Shown here in pieces: positions 43,499 through 52,243 of a stretch of 64,000 nucleotides of DNA (its first letter is position 1; each line of letters starts with the position of its first letter). Origin of the DNA: Algorimicrobium sediminis (lineage in GTDB: Bacteria; Bacteroidota; Bacteroidia; Flavobacteriales; Flavobacteriaceae); contig NZ_JBHULS010000007.1 of the NCBI RefSeq assembly GCF_042684585.1, positions 46,925 through 110,924 on the forward strand, read 5' to 3'. The position numbers were made by a program, and so were the translations under genes. The notes below the pieces were generated by a model. That model did not search any database, was not told the origin of the DNA, and saw only the letters and a program-made list of their open reading frames with translations.

Positions 43499-44014
43499 AT
43501 GAAAATAATTATTTTTGGTTATATGACCTCCGGAAAATCGTTAATTGGCCCAAAATTGGCTCAAAAACTAGAAGTGCCTTTTTACGATTTGGATCAGTTT
43601 ATTGAAGCAAATGAAAACATGTCGGTTTCAGAAATTTTTCAAACCAAAGGCGAATTGTATTTTCGGAAAAAAGAACATTCCTATTTACCAGCATTTTTAC
43701 AACAACCTGATGGCGTTTACGCGTTGGGAGGTGGTACGCCCTGTTATGGTAGTAATTTAGATATTATTAAAGCGCAAGAAAACGCTAAAACGGTTTATTT
43801 AAACGTATCTGTTGCTCAATTAGGTCAGCGCTTATTTCATAATAAAGCGGAAAGACCCTTGGTAGCGCATTTAGGTACCCAAGCGGCAGTAACCGAGTTT
43901 GTGGGGAAACACCTATTTGAAAGACTCAGCTATTATAATCAAGCGGATTATAGCATAAATGCAAACGGAACGCCGGAAGAGACTTTAACGCAATTACTAA
44001 AACTTTTAGGCTAA
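43499..44014 (+). CDS. aroK: Shikimate kinase
   Basis: The 171-residue kinase phosphorylates shikimate in aromatic amino acid synthesis. The P-loop GYMTSGKS is at about residues 7-14, FYDLDQFIE supplies the shikimate-binding Asp, and YALGGGTPC is the Gly-rich substrate loop. An Arg in AERPL fits the lid. Length is normal. It converges on the PRTase gene with a 9-bp overlap and stands apart from other aro genes. Confidence 0.92.
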   Translation: MKIIIFGYMTSGKSLIGPKLAQKLEVPFYDLDQFIEANENMSVSEIFQTKGELYFRKKEHSYLPAFLQQPDGVYALGGGTPCYGSNLDIIKAQENAKTVYLNVSVAQLGQRLFHNKAERPLVAHLGTQAAVTEFVGKHLFERLSYYNQADYSINANGTPEETLTQLLKLLG

Positions 44015-44512
44015 AGTGGCTTCTAGTTGGTCGTTTTCCAAATTAACGCTTACGTGTTCATGCAGCGAAGTAGAGAGGGATATTCCTTTAAAATCGGCTT
44101 TAACAGGATATTTTTTATGATTTCTGTTTACCAGTACAGCCGTTTTAAACTGTTTTAGCGGTACGTTTAAAAAATGACGTACCCCGTAGGCTAGGGTGGT
44201 ACCAGAGTTTAAAACATCGTCAATAAGGACTACCGATTGGTTTGTGTATAATTCCGGGGCTACAGATGTGGTAATAGGGTCTAGTGGTTTTCGTTTGTTT
44301 ATGTACACCCGGCATAAAACTGGTTTAATGGGCGAAATTTCGCTTAAAACAGCCTGTAATCTCTCGGCCAGTAAAAAACCATTTTTATCTATTCCGGCTA
44401 AAACAACAGAAGCTTCATTTACATTATGCTCATAAATTTGATAGGCTATGCGTCTTATTTTATGAACTATTTCATCGTGATTTAAAATGCGATTGTTGTT
44501 GCTTATTTCCAT
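44006..44512 (-). CDS. PyrR-like phosphoribosyltransferase domain protein
   Basis: The 168-residue protein has the type I PRTase fold with the PRPP loop VVLIDDVLNSGTTL at about residues 94-107. N-terminal ILNHDEIVHKIRRIAYQIYE and VVLAGIDKNGFLLAERL resemble PyrR and related uracil/hypoxanthine PRTases. I cannot tell whether it acts as a pyr attenuation regulator or an enzyme, and no pyr operon leader is near. It overlaps the 3' end of aroK and lies 41 bp downstream of the S4 protein gene. Confidence 0.8.
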   Translation of the reverse strand: MEISNNNRILNHDEIVHKIRRIAYQIYEHNVNEASVVLAGIDKNGFLLAERLQAVLSEISPIKPVLCRVYINKRKPLDPITTSVAPELYTNQSVVLIDDVLNSGTTLAYGVRHFLNVPLKQFKTAVLVNRNHKKYPVKADFKGISLSTSLHEHVSVNLENDQLEATLA

Positions 44513-44553
44513 AATTGGTGTTTTTTCAAAGGTAATACAGAAATTACTAATTT

Positions 44554-44958
44554 TTATAAATCGGGCGTATTTTCATTGGGTTCATCTAAATCAAAATCCT
44601 CGGTATAATCTTCCAAATCCCGCCTGTCTTTTTTAGTCGGCCTACCCGTTCCTTTTTTGCGGTAGTAGTCTTTGGCGTATTTTAATAATTCCAAAGCCTC
44701 AAAAGCTTCTTTGGGTGTGGTATCCGTTCGGTAAATGTCCACTAATTTTGCGCCTACACGGTTGGCAGGTAAATCGTTTACCGTAAGGGTATAGTGAATT
44801 TGGTTTTTACGTACCTCAATTTTGTCCGTGGCATATACTTCCCGACTGGGTTTTACCGTATCGCCGTTTACTTTTACATGGCCTTTTTTACAAGCTGTTG
44901 TAGCTATAGTTCTTGTTTTGAAATACCTAACACACCATAAAAATTTATCTACTCGCAT
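44554..44958 (-). CDS. S4-domain RNA-binding protein (HslR-like)
   Basis: The 134-residue protein starts with an S4 RNA-binding domain: MRVDKFLWCVRYFKTRTIAT, then GHVKVNGDTVKPSREV. The C-terminal part is charged with an Asp/Glu-rich tail. HslR (Hsp15) in E. coli rescues stalled 50S subunits carrying nascent chains; the same role is plausible but unproven here. Two candidate minus-strand promoters lie upstream at 44994 and 45024. Confidence 0.86.
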   Translation of the reverse strand: MRVDKFLWCVRYFKTRTIATTACKKGHVKVNGDTVKPSREVYATDKIEVRKNQIHYTLTVNDLPANRVGAKLVDIYRTDTTPKEAFEALELLKYAKDYYRKKGTGRPTKKDRRDLEDYTEDFDLDEPNENTPDL

Positions 44959-44993
44959 ATAATTCGTTTAAAAACTACGTTAATCTTCTTGTA

Positions 44994-45001
44994 CAAAATT
45001 A
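44994..45001 (-). promoter_or_regulatory. Candidate promoter of the S4 protein gene
   Basis: On the minus strand TAATTTTG matches TAnnTTTG, 35 bp before the start. A second match, TATTTTTG, lies at plus 45024-45031. Confidence 0.45.
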
Positions 45002-45038
45002 TTTAAAAATTGTATCTTGCTCGCAAAAATAAGTAATA

Positions 45039-46058
45039 ATGAATTTAAGAAAAACTTTACTTTTAAGTATCGGGCTTTTAACTGTTTTTACAGCCTGTAA
45101 AAAAGATGATGATTTTGGTGAAGAGGTGCCGTTAAGAGACGCTACAGAGGTTTATGAAGAGGATATTGCAGAAATTGAAACTTACTTGCGAACACATTTT
45201 TATAATTATGAAGCCTTTCAGGAAAATGATCCATACAGTCCAGAAAACGATCAATTTCAGATTGTTTTCGATACTATAGCAGGCGCTAATAGCGATAAAA
45301 TACCGTTAATAGAAATGGTGGAATCCATTGTGTATCCTTTTGATGGAGTGGACTACACGTTATATTATTTAAAAGTTAGGGAGGGCTTGGGCAATGAAGT
45401 ACATTTTTCAGACCAAGTAACCTTAACTTACGAAGGTTTAAGTGTTGCCGATAACTTTGTTTTTGATAGTGCGGTAAACGAAACACAATTTAATTTGCTA
45501 ACCGTAGGTACACAGCTTGGTGTTGTAACAGGTTTTCAGCAAGGGGTTATTCAGTTTAAAACAAGCAACGATTTTACCATAAATACCGATGGTACCGTTA
45601 CCTATAGAAATCATGGAATTGGGGCTGTTTTTATACCTTCTGGTTTGGGCTATTTTAATCAGCCGCTAGATGGTGTTCCGGGGTATTCACCTATTATTTT
45701 TAAATTTAATGTGTTTAAACGTACCATTTTAGATCATGATGTAGACGCCATTTTCTCCTATATGGAAGATTTAAATAAAAATGGAAATCCGTACGATGAC
45801 GATACCGATGGCGATTTGCTTCCAAATTTTATTGATAACGATGATGATGGCGACGGTTATTTAACTCGAGACGAATTGGACTACGCCGAATATATAATTA
45901 TGATGGGCGATCCAGAACCCGTATTAGCCGAAAATGAATTTGAACGTACACGCGTTGAAAACAACGGTCAGATAACCATAAAAACAGTTATTGTTACCGA
46001 TAGAAACGACGACGGCATTCCAGATTATTTGGATAAAAATACCATCCCATTGCCGTAA
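45039..46058 (+). CDS. FKBP-like lipoprotein with C-terminal calcium-repeat segment
   Basis: The 339-residue protein has a lipobox ending at Cys20 (LLTVFTAC), so it is an exported lipoprotein. Residues about 120-230 resemble an FKBP-type peptidylprolyl isomerase, with VTLTYEGLSVADNFVFDS, VVTGFQQGVIQF and FIPSGLGYF. A C-terminal segment (about 240-339) contains Asp-rich repeats such as DDDTDGDLLPNFIDNDDDGDG and DRNDDGIPDYLD (split here), like calcium-binding thrombospondin type 3 repeats. It may combine a folding enzyme with a calcium-stabilised tail. A bidirectional terminator follows at 46099. Confidence 0.78.
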   Translation: MNLRKTLLLSIGLLTVFTACKKDDDFGEEVPLRDATEVYEEDIAEIETYLRTHFYNYEAFQENDPYSPENDQFQIVFDTIAGANSDKIPLIEMVESIVYPFDGVDYTLYYLKVREGLGNEVHFSDQVTLTYEGLSVADNFVFDSAVNETQFNLLTVGTQLGVVTGFQQGVIQFKTSNDFTINTDGTVTYRNHGIGAVFIPSGLGYFNQPLDGVPGYSPIIFKFNVFKRTILDHDVDAIFSYMEDLNKNGNPYDDDTDGDLLPNFIDNDDDGDGYLTRDELDYAEYIIMMGDPEPVLAENEFERTRVENNGQITIKTVIVTDRNDDGIPDYLDKNTIPLP

Positions 46059-46098
46059 AAGACAGCCTTGAAAAAATACAAGGCAGCATATTAAACAC

Positions 46099-46129
46099 AA
46101 AAAAAACCGCATTAATTGCGGTTTTTTTT
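46099..46129. terminator. Bidirectional terminator
   Basis: A stem of eight A plus CCGCA (46099-46111) pairs with TGCGG plus eight T (46117-46129) around a 5-base loop. It serves the FKBP-like gene. The outer-membrane protein gene ends 173 bp away on the other side, so it may serve that too. Confidence 0.82.
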
Positions 46130-46301
46130 ATCATATATTTTTAGGTAAGTAATACACGCATCTTATTCATGATCATGCGGCTTGAGCCATGTAGCCAGAT
46201 TGTTTTAAGTTAGGTTTAAAATTACCTAGTTTCGGGTATCTTTAAAATACCTTTTACTACCACGAGACTTTAGTAAAGTATTTGTGCAAGTAAAACCGCT
46301 T

Positions 46302-46886
46302 TTACAGCGAAAAGGACAAACTTAAAATTAACTGATCTGGTCGTGTATCAATGCGGCTAGTGTTTAAACCGTTATTGGTAACAAAACGCGCTTCATTTTT
46401 GTTTAGGCCACGCTCGTAACGCAGGTCTATGCCAATTTTTTGAAAACTAACGCCAACACCAACATTGAGTCCAACGGTAAAATCGTTTTTTATATCTTTA
46501 ATAGCAATCTTGTTAAATTCACTATCAATAATATATTGTAAAGCAGGACCAGCAAACACATTGGCAAATTTAAATATGCGCATACCCACCAGTAATGGCG
46601 CATCTAGTTTTTGCATTTTAAAGTCGCCTTGCTTGTAAGCACTGGTTGTTTGGGTGTAAACAAGCTCGGGTTTCACAAAAAATTTACCGCCTGTTTTGTA
46701 AAAAGCACCAAAGTGAAATCCTAAATTTCTGTCTGGTTTTTCCGACGCGCTCACTGCCGATTCGTAATAGTTACCGTTACCGCTGTAATTTAATCCTCCT
46801 TTTATACCCAAGCCTTTGGCGTTTTGGGCTTGAATGGAATAGGTTAAAGCTAACGGAAGCACTAGAGCAAAAACAAGCTTTTTCAT
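46302..46886 (-). CDS. Outer-membrane beta-barrel protein
   Basis: The 194-residue protein has a signal peptide (MKKLVFALVLPLALTYSIQA, cut near residue 20). The rest alternates hydrophobic and polar residues as in eight-stranded barrels: KGLGIKGGLNYSG, LGFHFGAFYKTG, FVKPELVYTQ, and a C-terminus LILSLSFSL ending in Leu. It resembles the PorT/OmpX-like barrel family in Bacteroidota. Function is unknown. It lies 42 bp downstream of the transketolase C-subunit gene on the same strand. Confidence 0.8.
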   Translation of the reverse strand: MKKLVFALVLPLALTYSIQAQNAKGLGIKGGLNYSGNGNYYESAVSASEKPDRNLGFHFGAFYKTGGKFFVKPELVYTQTTSAYKQGDFKMQKLDAPLLVGMRIFKFANVFAGPALQYIIDSEFNKIAIKDIKNDFTVGLNVGVGVSFQKIGIDLRYERGLNKNEARFVTNNGLNTSRIDTRPDQLILSLSFSL

Positions 46887-46928
46887 AAAATAAGGTTTTA
46901 AAGTGTTTTAAACGTGAAACTTACGTAT

Positions 46929-47882
46929 TTATTTTCTTTTTATAATCTTTTCGGCTGCTTTTATAATGGCATTAGCGTTTAAACCATATTTTTCCATAAG
47001 TTGTGCTGGTGTTCCAGATTCGCCAAAAGTATCATTGGTGGCTACAAACTCTTGTGGCGCCGGATTATTGGTTGAAAGCACACGCGATACACTTTCGCCT
47101 AAACCACCTAAATAGTTATGTTCCTCTGCCGTAACGACACAGCCCGTTTTGGCAACCGATTTTAATATAGCGGCATCATCCAAAGGTTTAATGGTATGAA
47201 TGTTAATAACCTCTGCAGATATCCCTTTTTCGTTTAGTGCTTTAGCCGCTTCTAAAGCCTCCCAAACTAAATGGCCTGTAGCAATAATAGTAACATCGGT
47301 CCCTTCTACTAAATGCAGGGCTTTCCCAATTTCAAAAGGTTGGTCGGCTGCGGTAAAATTAGGAACACTTGGTCTGCCAAAACGCAAATAAACTGGACCT
47401 TCATGTTCTGCAATAGCCAAAGTAGCAGCTTTGGTTTGGTTATAATCGCACGGATTTATAACGGTCATCCCTGGAAGCATTTTCATTAGGCCAATATCCT
47501 CTAGAATTTGGTGTGTGGCACCATCTTCCCCTAAAGTTAAACCCGCGTGCGATGCACAAATTTTCACATTCTTTCCAGAGTAGGCCACACTTTGTCTAAT
47601 TTGATCGTATACCCGACCCGTTGAAAAATTGGCAAATGTTCCGGTAAAGGGTATTTTACCGCCAATGGTTAAACCAGCAGCTATACCAATCATATTTGCT
47701 TCAGCTATGCCTACTTGAAAGAAACGTTCTGGATGATTTTTTTTGAACGCGTCCATTTTTAACGAGCCAATTAAATCGGCACATAAGGCAACTACATTCT
47801 CGTTGGTTTTTCCTAGTTCTGTTAGGCCCGCTCCAAAACCTGAACGGGTGTCTTTATTTCCTGTATTTGTGTATGTTTTCAT
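46929..47882 (-). CDS. Transketolase, C-terminal subunit
   Basis: The 317-residue protein carries the pyrimidine-binding and C-terminal domains of transketolase: RFFQVGIAEANMIGIAAGLT with the catalytic Glu, DGATHQILEDIGLMKMLPG, and VVTAEEHNYLGGLGESV. It pairs with the N-terminal subunit encoded 84 bp upstream to form a split transketolase, which moves two-carbon units in the pentose phosphate pathway. Split enzymes are common in several phyla. A DXP-synthase-like role cannot be excluded from sequence alone. Confidence 0.9.
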   Translation of the reverse strand: MKTYTNTGNKDTRSGFGAGLTELGKTNENVVALCADLIGSLKMDAFKKNHPERFFQVGIAEANMIGIAAGLTIGGKIPFTGTFANFSTGRVYDQIRQSVAYSGKNVKICASHAGLTLGEDGATHQILEDIGLMKMLPGMTVINPCDYNQTKAATLAIAEHEGPVYLRFGRPSVPNFTAADQPFEIGKALHLVEGTDVTIIATGHLVWEALEAAKALNEKGISAEVINIHTIKPLDDAAILKSVAKTGCVVTAEEHNYLGGLGESVSRVLSTNNPAPQEFVATNDTFGESGTPAQLMEKYGLNANAIIKAAEKIIKRK

Positions 47883-47966
47883 CGTAATTCCACTATGGTG
47901 GGTGTCTTTTTTATTAATACATGTTTTAAACGCTCTGTTTTTTAAAAAGAGCTTATAACAGCAGCT

Positions 47967-48812
47967 TTAGTAATCGCCTAAAGTTTCCGGGTTTTGTTCC
48001 AAACCACTTGCTAATTGGTCATCGTTAGGCGCTTTTCCGTGCCAAGCATGTGTATGCATCATAAAATCGACGCCATTGCCCATAACGGTTTTAAGTAGTA
48101 CGCAAACTGGTTTGCCCTGACCAGTTTTTGATTTAGCTTCAGCCATTCCTTTTAAAATGGCTTCAATATTATTGCCGGCTTCAATTTCTACAACGGTCCA
48201 ATCAAAAGCTTCAAATTTTGCTTTAAGGCTTCCCATTGGTAATACATCGTCTGTAGACCCATCAATTTGCTGATTATTTAAATCGATGGTAGCAATAATA
48301 TTATCTACCTTATTTCCTGCGGCGTACATAATAGCCTCCCAATTCTGACCTTCTTGAAGTTCTCCATCGCCATGCAAGCTGTATACCAAATGGCTATCTC
48401 CGTTTAGTTTTTTTGCTTGTGCTGCACCTAAAGCAACCGACATACCTTGACCTAATGATCCTGATGCAATTCTTACACCTGGTAAGCCTTCGTGAGTGGT
48501 TGGATGCCCCTGTAAACGTGAATCAATTAAACGGAATGTATTTAATTCGGAAACCGGAAAATAGCCAGAACGGGCTAAAACACTGTAATACACCGGCGAA
48601 ATATGACCGTTAGATAAAAAGAATAAATCTTCCCCAATTCCGTCCATATTAAACGTGTCTTTTCGGTCTAAAATTTCTTGGTAAAGTGCCACAAAAAATT
48701 CGGCACAGCCCAAAGAGCCGCCAGGATGTCCCGAGTTTACCTTGTGTACCATGCGTAAAATATCGCGGCGAACTTGGGTTGTTAAATCTTCTAAATGTTG
48801 TGTGTTCGACAT
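47967..48812 (-). CDS. Transketolase, N-terminal subunit
   Basis: The 281-residue protein is the thiamine diphosphate-binding half of transketolase. GHPGGSLGCAEFFVALY near residue 28, the SGSLGQGMSVALGAA segment, and the TPP/Mg motif HGDGELQEGQNWEA are intact, along with IDLNNQQIDG. The downstream gene encodes the other half. A promoter matching TAnnTTTG lies 24 bp upstream of its start. Confidence 0.92.
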   Translation of the reverse strand: MSNTQHLEDLTTQVRRDILRMVHKVNSGHPGGSLGCAEFFVALYQEILDRKDTFNMDGIGEDLFFLSNGHISPVYYSVLARSGYFPVSELNTFRLIDSRLQGHPTTHEGLPGVRIASGSLGQGMSVALGAAQAKKLNGDSHLVYSLHGDGELQEGQNWEAIMYAAGNKVDNIIATIDLNNQQIDGSTDDVLPMGSLKAKFEAFDWTVVEIEAGNNIEAILKGMAEAKSKTGQGKPVCVLLKTVMGNGVDFMMHTHAWHGKAPNDDQLASGLEQNPETLGDY

Positions 48813-48836
48813 GTTTGTGTTGTTTATTTTAAGTCA

Positions 48837-48844
48837 CAAAAATA
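48837..48844 (-). promoter_or_regulatory. Promoter -7 element of the transketolase genes
   Basis: On the minus strand TATTTTTG matches TAnnTTTG, 24 bp upstream of the start codon. Confidence 0.5.
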
Positions 48845-48951
48845 AGATTTTATAAGCAGTAATAAAGGCCGTTAATGGGCTTTTATTAACGATTTACACG
48901 CATTTGCTAACAATTTTGTTTTAATTAAGAACGACATCCTAATATCTTATT

Positions 48952-48959
48952 TATATTTG
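48952..48959 (+). promoter_or_regulatory. Promoter -7 element of tgt; decides the start codon
   Basis: TATATTTG matches TAnnTTTG. A TTG at 48957 that opens the longest frame is inside this element and would precede the transcript, so the ATG at 48981 is the start. Confidence 0.6.
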
Positions 48960-48980
48960 CTCCTTCATGATAATGCAAAT

Positions 48981-50111
48981 ATGACTTTCGAATTAAAACA
49001 TACAGACCCAACTACAAAAGCACGCGCTGGAAAAATAACCACAGATCACGGTACCATTGAAACACCCATTTTTATGCCGGTGGGTACCGTAGGTACGGTA
49101 AAAGGCGTGCACCAACGGGAATTAAAGGAAGATATAAATCCGGATATTATTTTAGGAAACACCTATCATTTGTACCTGCGTCCGCAAACCGATGTGTTAG
49201 AAAAAGCAGGTGGGTTGCATAAATTTATGAATTGGGATAGGAATATTTTAACCGATTCTGGAGGGTATCAGGTGTATTCGCTTTCTGCAAACAGAAAAAT
49301 TAAAGAGGAAGGTGTTAAATTTAAAAGTCATATAGACGGCAGTTATCATTTTTTTTCGCCTGAAGGTGTTATGGAAATTCAGCGCGCTATTGGTGCCGAT
49401 ATTATTATGGCTTTTGATGAGTGTACACCGTATCCATGCGATTACAAATACGCAAAACGCTCCATGCACATGACGCATAGGTGGCTGGATAGATGTATTA
49501 ATCATTTAGAAAAGACACCTTTAAAATACGATTATAATCAGGCATTTTTTCCTATCGTTCAAGGAAGTACCTACAAAGACTTAAGAAAGCAATCGGCGGA
49601 GTATATTGCTAACGCCGGAGCTGTGGGCAATGCTATTGGCGGGTTATCTGTAGGCGAGCCAGCCGAGGCCATGTACGAGATGACCGAGGTGGTTACCGAA
49701 ATACTACCACAGGATAAGCCTCGTTATTTAATGGGAGTGGGAACACCAATTAACATTCTTGAAAATATAGCGCTTGGAGTGGATATGTTCGACTGTGTCA
49801 TGCCAACAAGAAATGCCCGAAATGGCATGCTTTTTACGGCTCATGGCACCATAAACATAAAAAATGTAAAATGGCGTGAAGATTTTTCACCAATAGATAG
49901 TATGGGTATAACCTACGTCGATACCCAATATAGCAAAGCCTATTTACGACACCTTTTTACCGTAAACGAATTGCTAGGAAAGCAAATTGCAACCATACAC
50001 AACCTTGGTTTTTACATGTGGTTAGTGCGTGAGGCCAGAAAACAAATATTAGCAGGTACTTTTGCCGCCTGGAAAACCAAAATGGTAAAACAAATGGATA
50101 ACAGACTTTAA
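48981..50111 (+). CDS. tgt: tRNA-guanine transglycosylase lacking zinc cysteines
   Basis: The 376-residue enzyme inserts the queuosine precursor at the wobble position of tRNAs reading NAY codons. Substrate and catalytic segments are intact: LTDSGGYQVYSL with catalytic Asp, DIIMAFDECTPYP, PIVQGSTYKDLR, GLSVGEP and the VDMFDCVMPTRNARNG nucleophile region. The zinc-binding run CxCxxC that follows in the E. coli and Zymomonas enzymes is replaced by SMGITYVDTQ; only the later TIHN histidine remains. I believe related Bacteroidota enzymes share this. LptF/G-like follows by 16 bp. Confidence 0.93.
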   Translation: MTFELKHTDPTTKARAGKITTDHGTIETPIFMPVGTVGTVKGVHQRELKEDINPDIILGNTYHLYLRPQTDVLEKAGGLHKFMNWDRNILTDSGGYQVYSLSANRKIKEEGVKFKSHIDGSYHFFSPEGVMEIQRAIGADIIMAFDECTPYPCDYKYAKRSMHMTHRWLDRCINHLEKTPLKYDYNQAFFPIVQGSTYKDLRKQSAEYIANAGAVGNAIGGLSVGEPAEAMYEMTEVVTEILPQDKPRYLMGVGTPINILENIALGVDMFDCVMPTRNARNGMLFTAHGTINIKNVKWREDFSPIDSMGITYVDTQYSKAYLRHLFTVNELLGKQIATIHNLGFYMWLVREARKQILAGTFAAWKTKMVKQMDNRL

Positions 50112-50127
50112 AATTGAAAGGATAACA

Positions 50128-51204
50128 TTGAAAATATTAGACTGGTACATACTAAAGCGCTATTTGTTTACATTTTTAATAATGTTGCTGCTTTTTATTC
50201 CAATTGGTATAACCGTGCATCTGGCCGAAAAAATTGGGAAGATTCTAGAGAATGAAGCACCTTTTGGCGAGGTTATGCTTTATTTTTTAGATTTTACAAT
50301 CTACTTTGCTCATTTATTATTTCCGCTTTTTTTGTTTTTATCGGTTATTTGGTTTACCTCCAAACTAGCCAACAATACAGAGGTTATTGCGTTTTTAAGC
50401 TCGGGTGTTTCGTTTGCGCGTTTTTTAAGACCGTATTTAATTGGTGCTTCTATTGTATCGGTGTTTGCCCTAGTATTAGGACTTTATTTGGCTCCAGAAG
50501 CCAGTAAAGGATTTAACGATTTTACGTATAAATACCTTAAAAAAAATAAAAGCGCCGTAGACAACCAAAACGTTTACCGCCAAATTGATGCCAATACTAT
50601 TATTTTTGTTAGCAGTTTTGATGCGCAACAAAAATTGGGTCAGAATTTTTCATTGGAATATATTGAAAACGACAAAATGCTGCATAAAATTACAGCAGGC
50701 TCTATTCGTTATATAGAAGAAGACTCAACGTACCGGTTAACCAATTATGTAAAACGTACAATTGGCAAAGGCGCTGATGTACTAGAAACAGCCAGACGTA
50801 AAGACACTATTTTTTCATTCGATTTAGAAGATTTAACACCCGTAGAATACATTGCCGAAACATTACGGTATTCCGAATTAATACGGTTTATAAAAAAGGA
50901 AGAGGCGCGAGGTTCGTCCTATATTAATAGGTATAAGCTAGTACAATACCGTATCTGGAGTTTACCGGTATCTATATTTATTTTAACTATAATTGCCGTT
51001 GCTGTATCCTCCATAAAACGCCGCGGTGGTATGGGAGTAAATTTGGCGTTTGGTATTTGTATTGCCATGGTATTTGTGTTTTTCGATAAAATTTTTGGAG
51101 TACTAGCGTCGCAATCAGACTTTCCACCTTTGGTAGCAGTGTGGTTCCCAAATGTTATATTTGCTATATTAGCAGCCTATCTGTTATACAATGCTAAACG
51201 ATAA
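50128..51204 (+). CDS. LptF/LptG family permease
   Basis: The 358-residue membrane protein matches the LptF/LptG permeases that lift lipopolysaccharide from the inner membrane to the Lpt bridge. It opens with LDWYILKRYLFTFLIML, has FLSSGVSFARFLRPYL, a periplasmic middle part, and four or more membrane helices, the last being PNVIFAILAAYLLY. The start is TTG at 50128; no ATG is present near the first helix. It overlaps the DMT transporter gene by 14 bp. Whether it is the F or G subunit cannot be decided. Confidence 0.9.
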   Translation: MKILDWYILKRYLFTFLIMLLLFIPIGITVHLAEKIGKILENEAPFGEVMLYFLDFTIYFAHLLFPLFLFLSVIWFTSKLANNTEVIAFLSSGVSFARFLRPYLIGASIVSVFALVLGLYLAPEASKGFNDFTYKYLKKNKSAVDNQNVYRQIDANTIIFVSSFDAQQKLGQNFSLEYIENDKMLHKITAGSIRYIEEDSTYRLTNYVKRTIGKGADVLETARRKDTIFSFDLEDLTPVEYIAETLRYSELIRFIKKEEARGSSYINRYKLVQYRIWSLPVSIFILTIIAVAVSSIKRRGGMGVNLAFGICIAMVFVFFDKIFGVLASQSDFPPLVAVWFPNVIFAILAAYLLYNAKR

Positions 51205-52093
51205 GCTTAAAAATTACGCCCACCTCCACGTATTGGTTTTTATTGCTGGTTTTACAGCCATTCTTGGGCAACTTATTTCCGTGGAAGCTGTTGCGTTGGT
51301 GTGGTACCGCATGCTTATGGCATTGGTTTTAATGGCTTTGTACGTATATGTTTCAAAAGCCAAAATAAATATTCCTTTTAGTTTTATTTTAAAATTAAGT
51401 TTTGCAGGTATTGTTATTGCTTTACACTGGATTACGTTTTTTGCGGCCATAAAAGTCTCTAACATTTCCATAACGCTCGCCATGTTTTCTACAGGAGCTT
51501 TTTTTGCATCGTTTATTGAACCTCTAATTTACAGGCGCAAACTTATTTCCTACGAAATTTTATTCGGTTTACTGGTTATAGTTGGGGTTGTTTTTATAAC
51601 CCAAAGCGAATGGCATTATTGGTTAGGCATTGTTTTAGGTATTGTTTCAGCCTTTTTGTCGTCTTTATTCGCGGTGTTAAATGGTAAATTTTTGGAGCAT
51701 CATTCGGCTACCGTCATTTCTTTTTACGAGTTTGTTAGTGGTGTGGCATTTATAACAATTTACTTGTTGTTTGCGGACAACGGATTTTCTCCAGCATTTT
51801 TTGCCATTCACCTTTCGGACATTCTGTACTTATTTATTTTGGCATCTGTTTGTACTGCTTATGCCTTTATAGCATCGGTTTATGTTATGCGCTATATAAC
51901 ACCATTTACCGTCGTGCTTACTTATAATTTGGAACCTATTTATGGTATCATTTTAGCCCTACTTATTTTTCCAGAAAAAGAAAAAATGAGTTTAAATTTT
52001 TACATTGGTGCTAGTATTATTATTAGTGTCGTGGTGCTAAACGGATTACTTAAAAACAGGAAACGCAAAAGAGCCAAAGTAGGCTTGGTTTAA
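51191..52093 (+). CDS. EamA/DMT family transporter
   Basis: The 300-residue membrane protein has about ten hydrophobic segments and two EamA repeats. ALHWITFFAAIKVSNISITLA and VVLTYNLEPIYGIILALLIF (split here) are typical of the drug/metabolite transporter superfamily. The substrate is unknown. The start overlaps the end of the LptF/G-like gene by 14 bp, so the two are translated from one mRNA, though no functional link is evident. The C-terminal tail is basic. Confidence 0.87.
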   Translation: MLNDKLKNYAHLHVLVFIAGFTAILGQLISVEAVALVWYRMLMALVLMALYVYVSKAKINIPFSFILKLSFAGIVIALHWITFFAAIKVSNISITLAMFSTGAFFASFIEPLIYRRKLISYEILFGLLVIVGVVFITQSEWHYWLGIVLGIVSAFLSSLFAVLNGKFLEHHSATVISFYEFVSGVAFITIYLLFADNGFSPAFFAIHLSDILYLFILASVCTAYAFIASVYVMRYITPFTVVLTYNLEPIYGIILALLIFPEKEKMSLNFYIGASIIISVVVLNGLLKNRKRKRAKVGLV

Positions 52094-52205
52094 GCAAAAA
52101 CTAGCACTTATAAGTATGTATTTGGTAATTAGTAATTTTGAAAAAAGCATTATGCACGACTAATATTTCGTTTATTTTGTTCCGTATAAAAACAAAAAAA
52201 ATATG

Positions 52206-52213
52206 TAGGTTTG
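52206..52213 (+). promoter_or_regulatory. Promoter -7 element of accA
   Basis: TAGGTTTG matches TAnnTTTG, 30 bp before the ATG. A TTTG at 52176 is 26 bp upstream, slightly long for a -33 element. Confidence 0.45.
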
Positions 52214-52243
52214 TAGGCTAACTAATTTAAATTAAAAATTCCT

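Noticed and set aside
46130..46301. Possible RNA gene or small ORF beyond the terminator at 46099
   Set aside because: Only a weak 5-bp hairpin and frames under 20 codons are seen, so nothing could be supported.
46929..48812. Transketolase broken into two pieces by mutation
   Set aside because: Two clean genes with their own starts and an 84-bp spacer match the natural split transketolase arrangement, so this is not a pseudogene.
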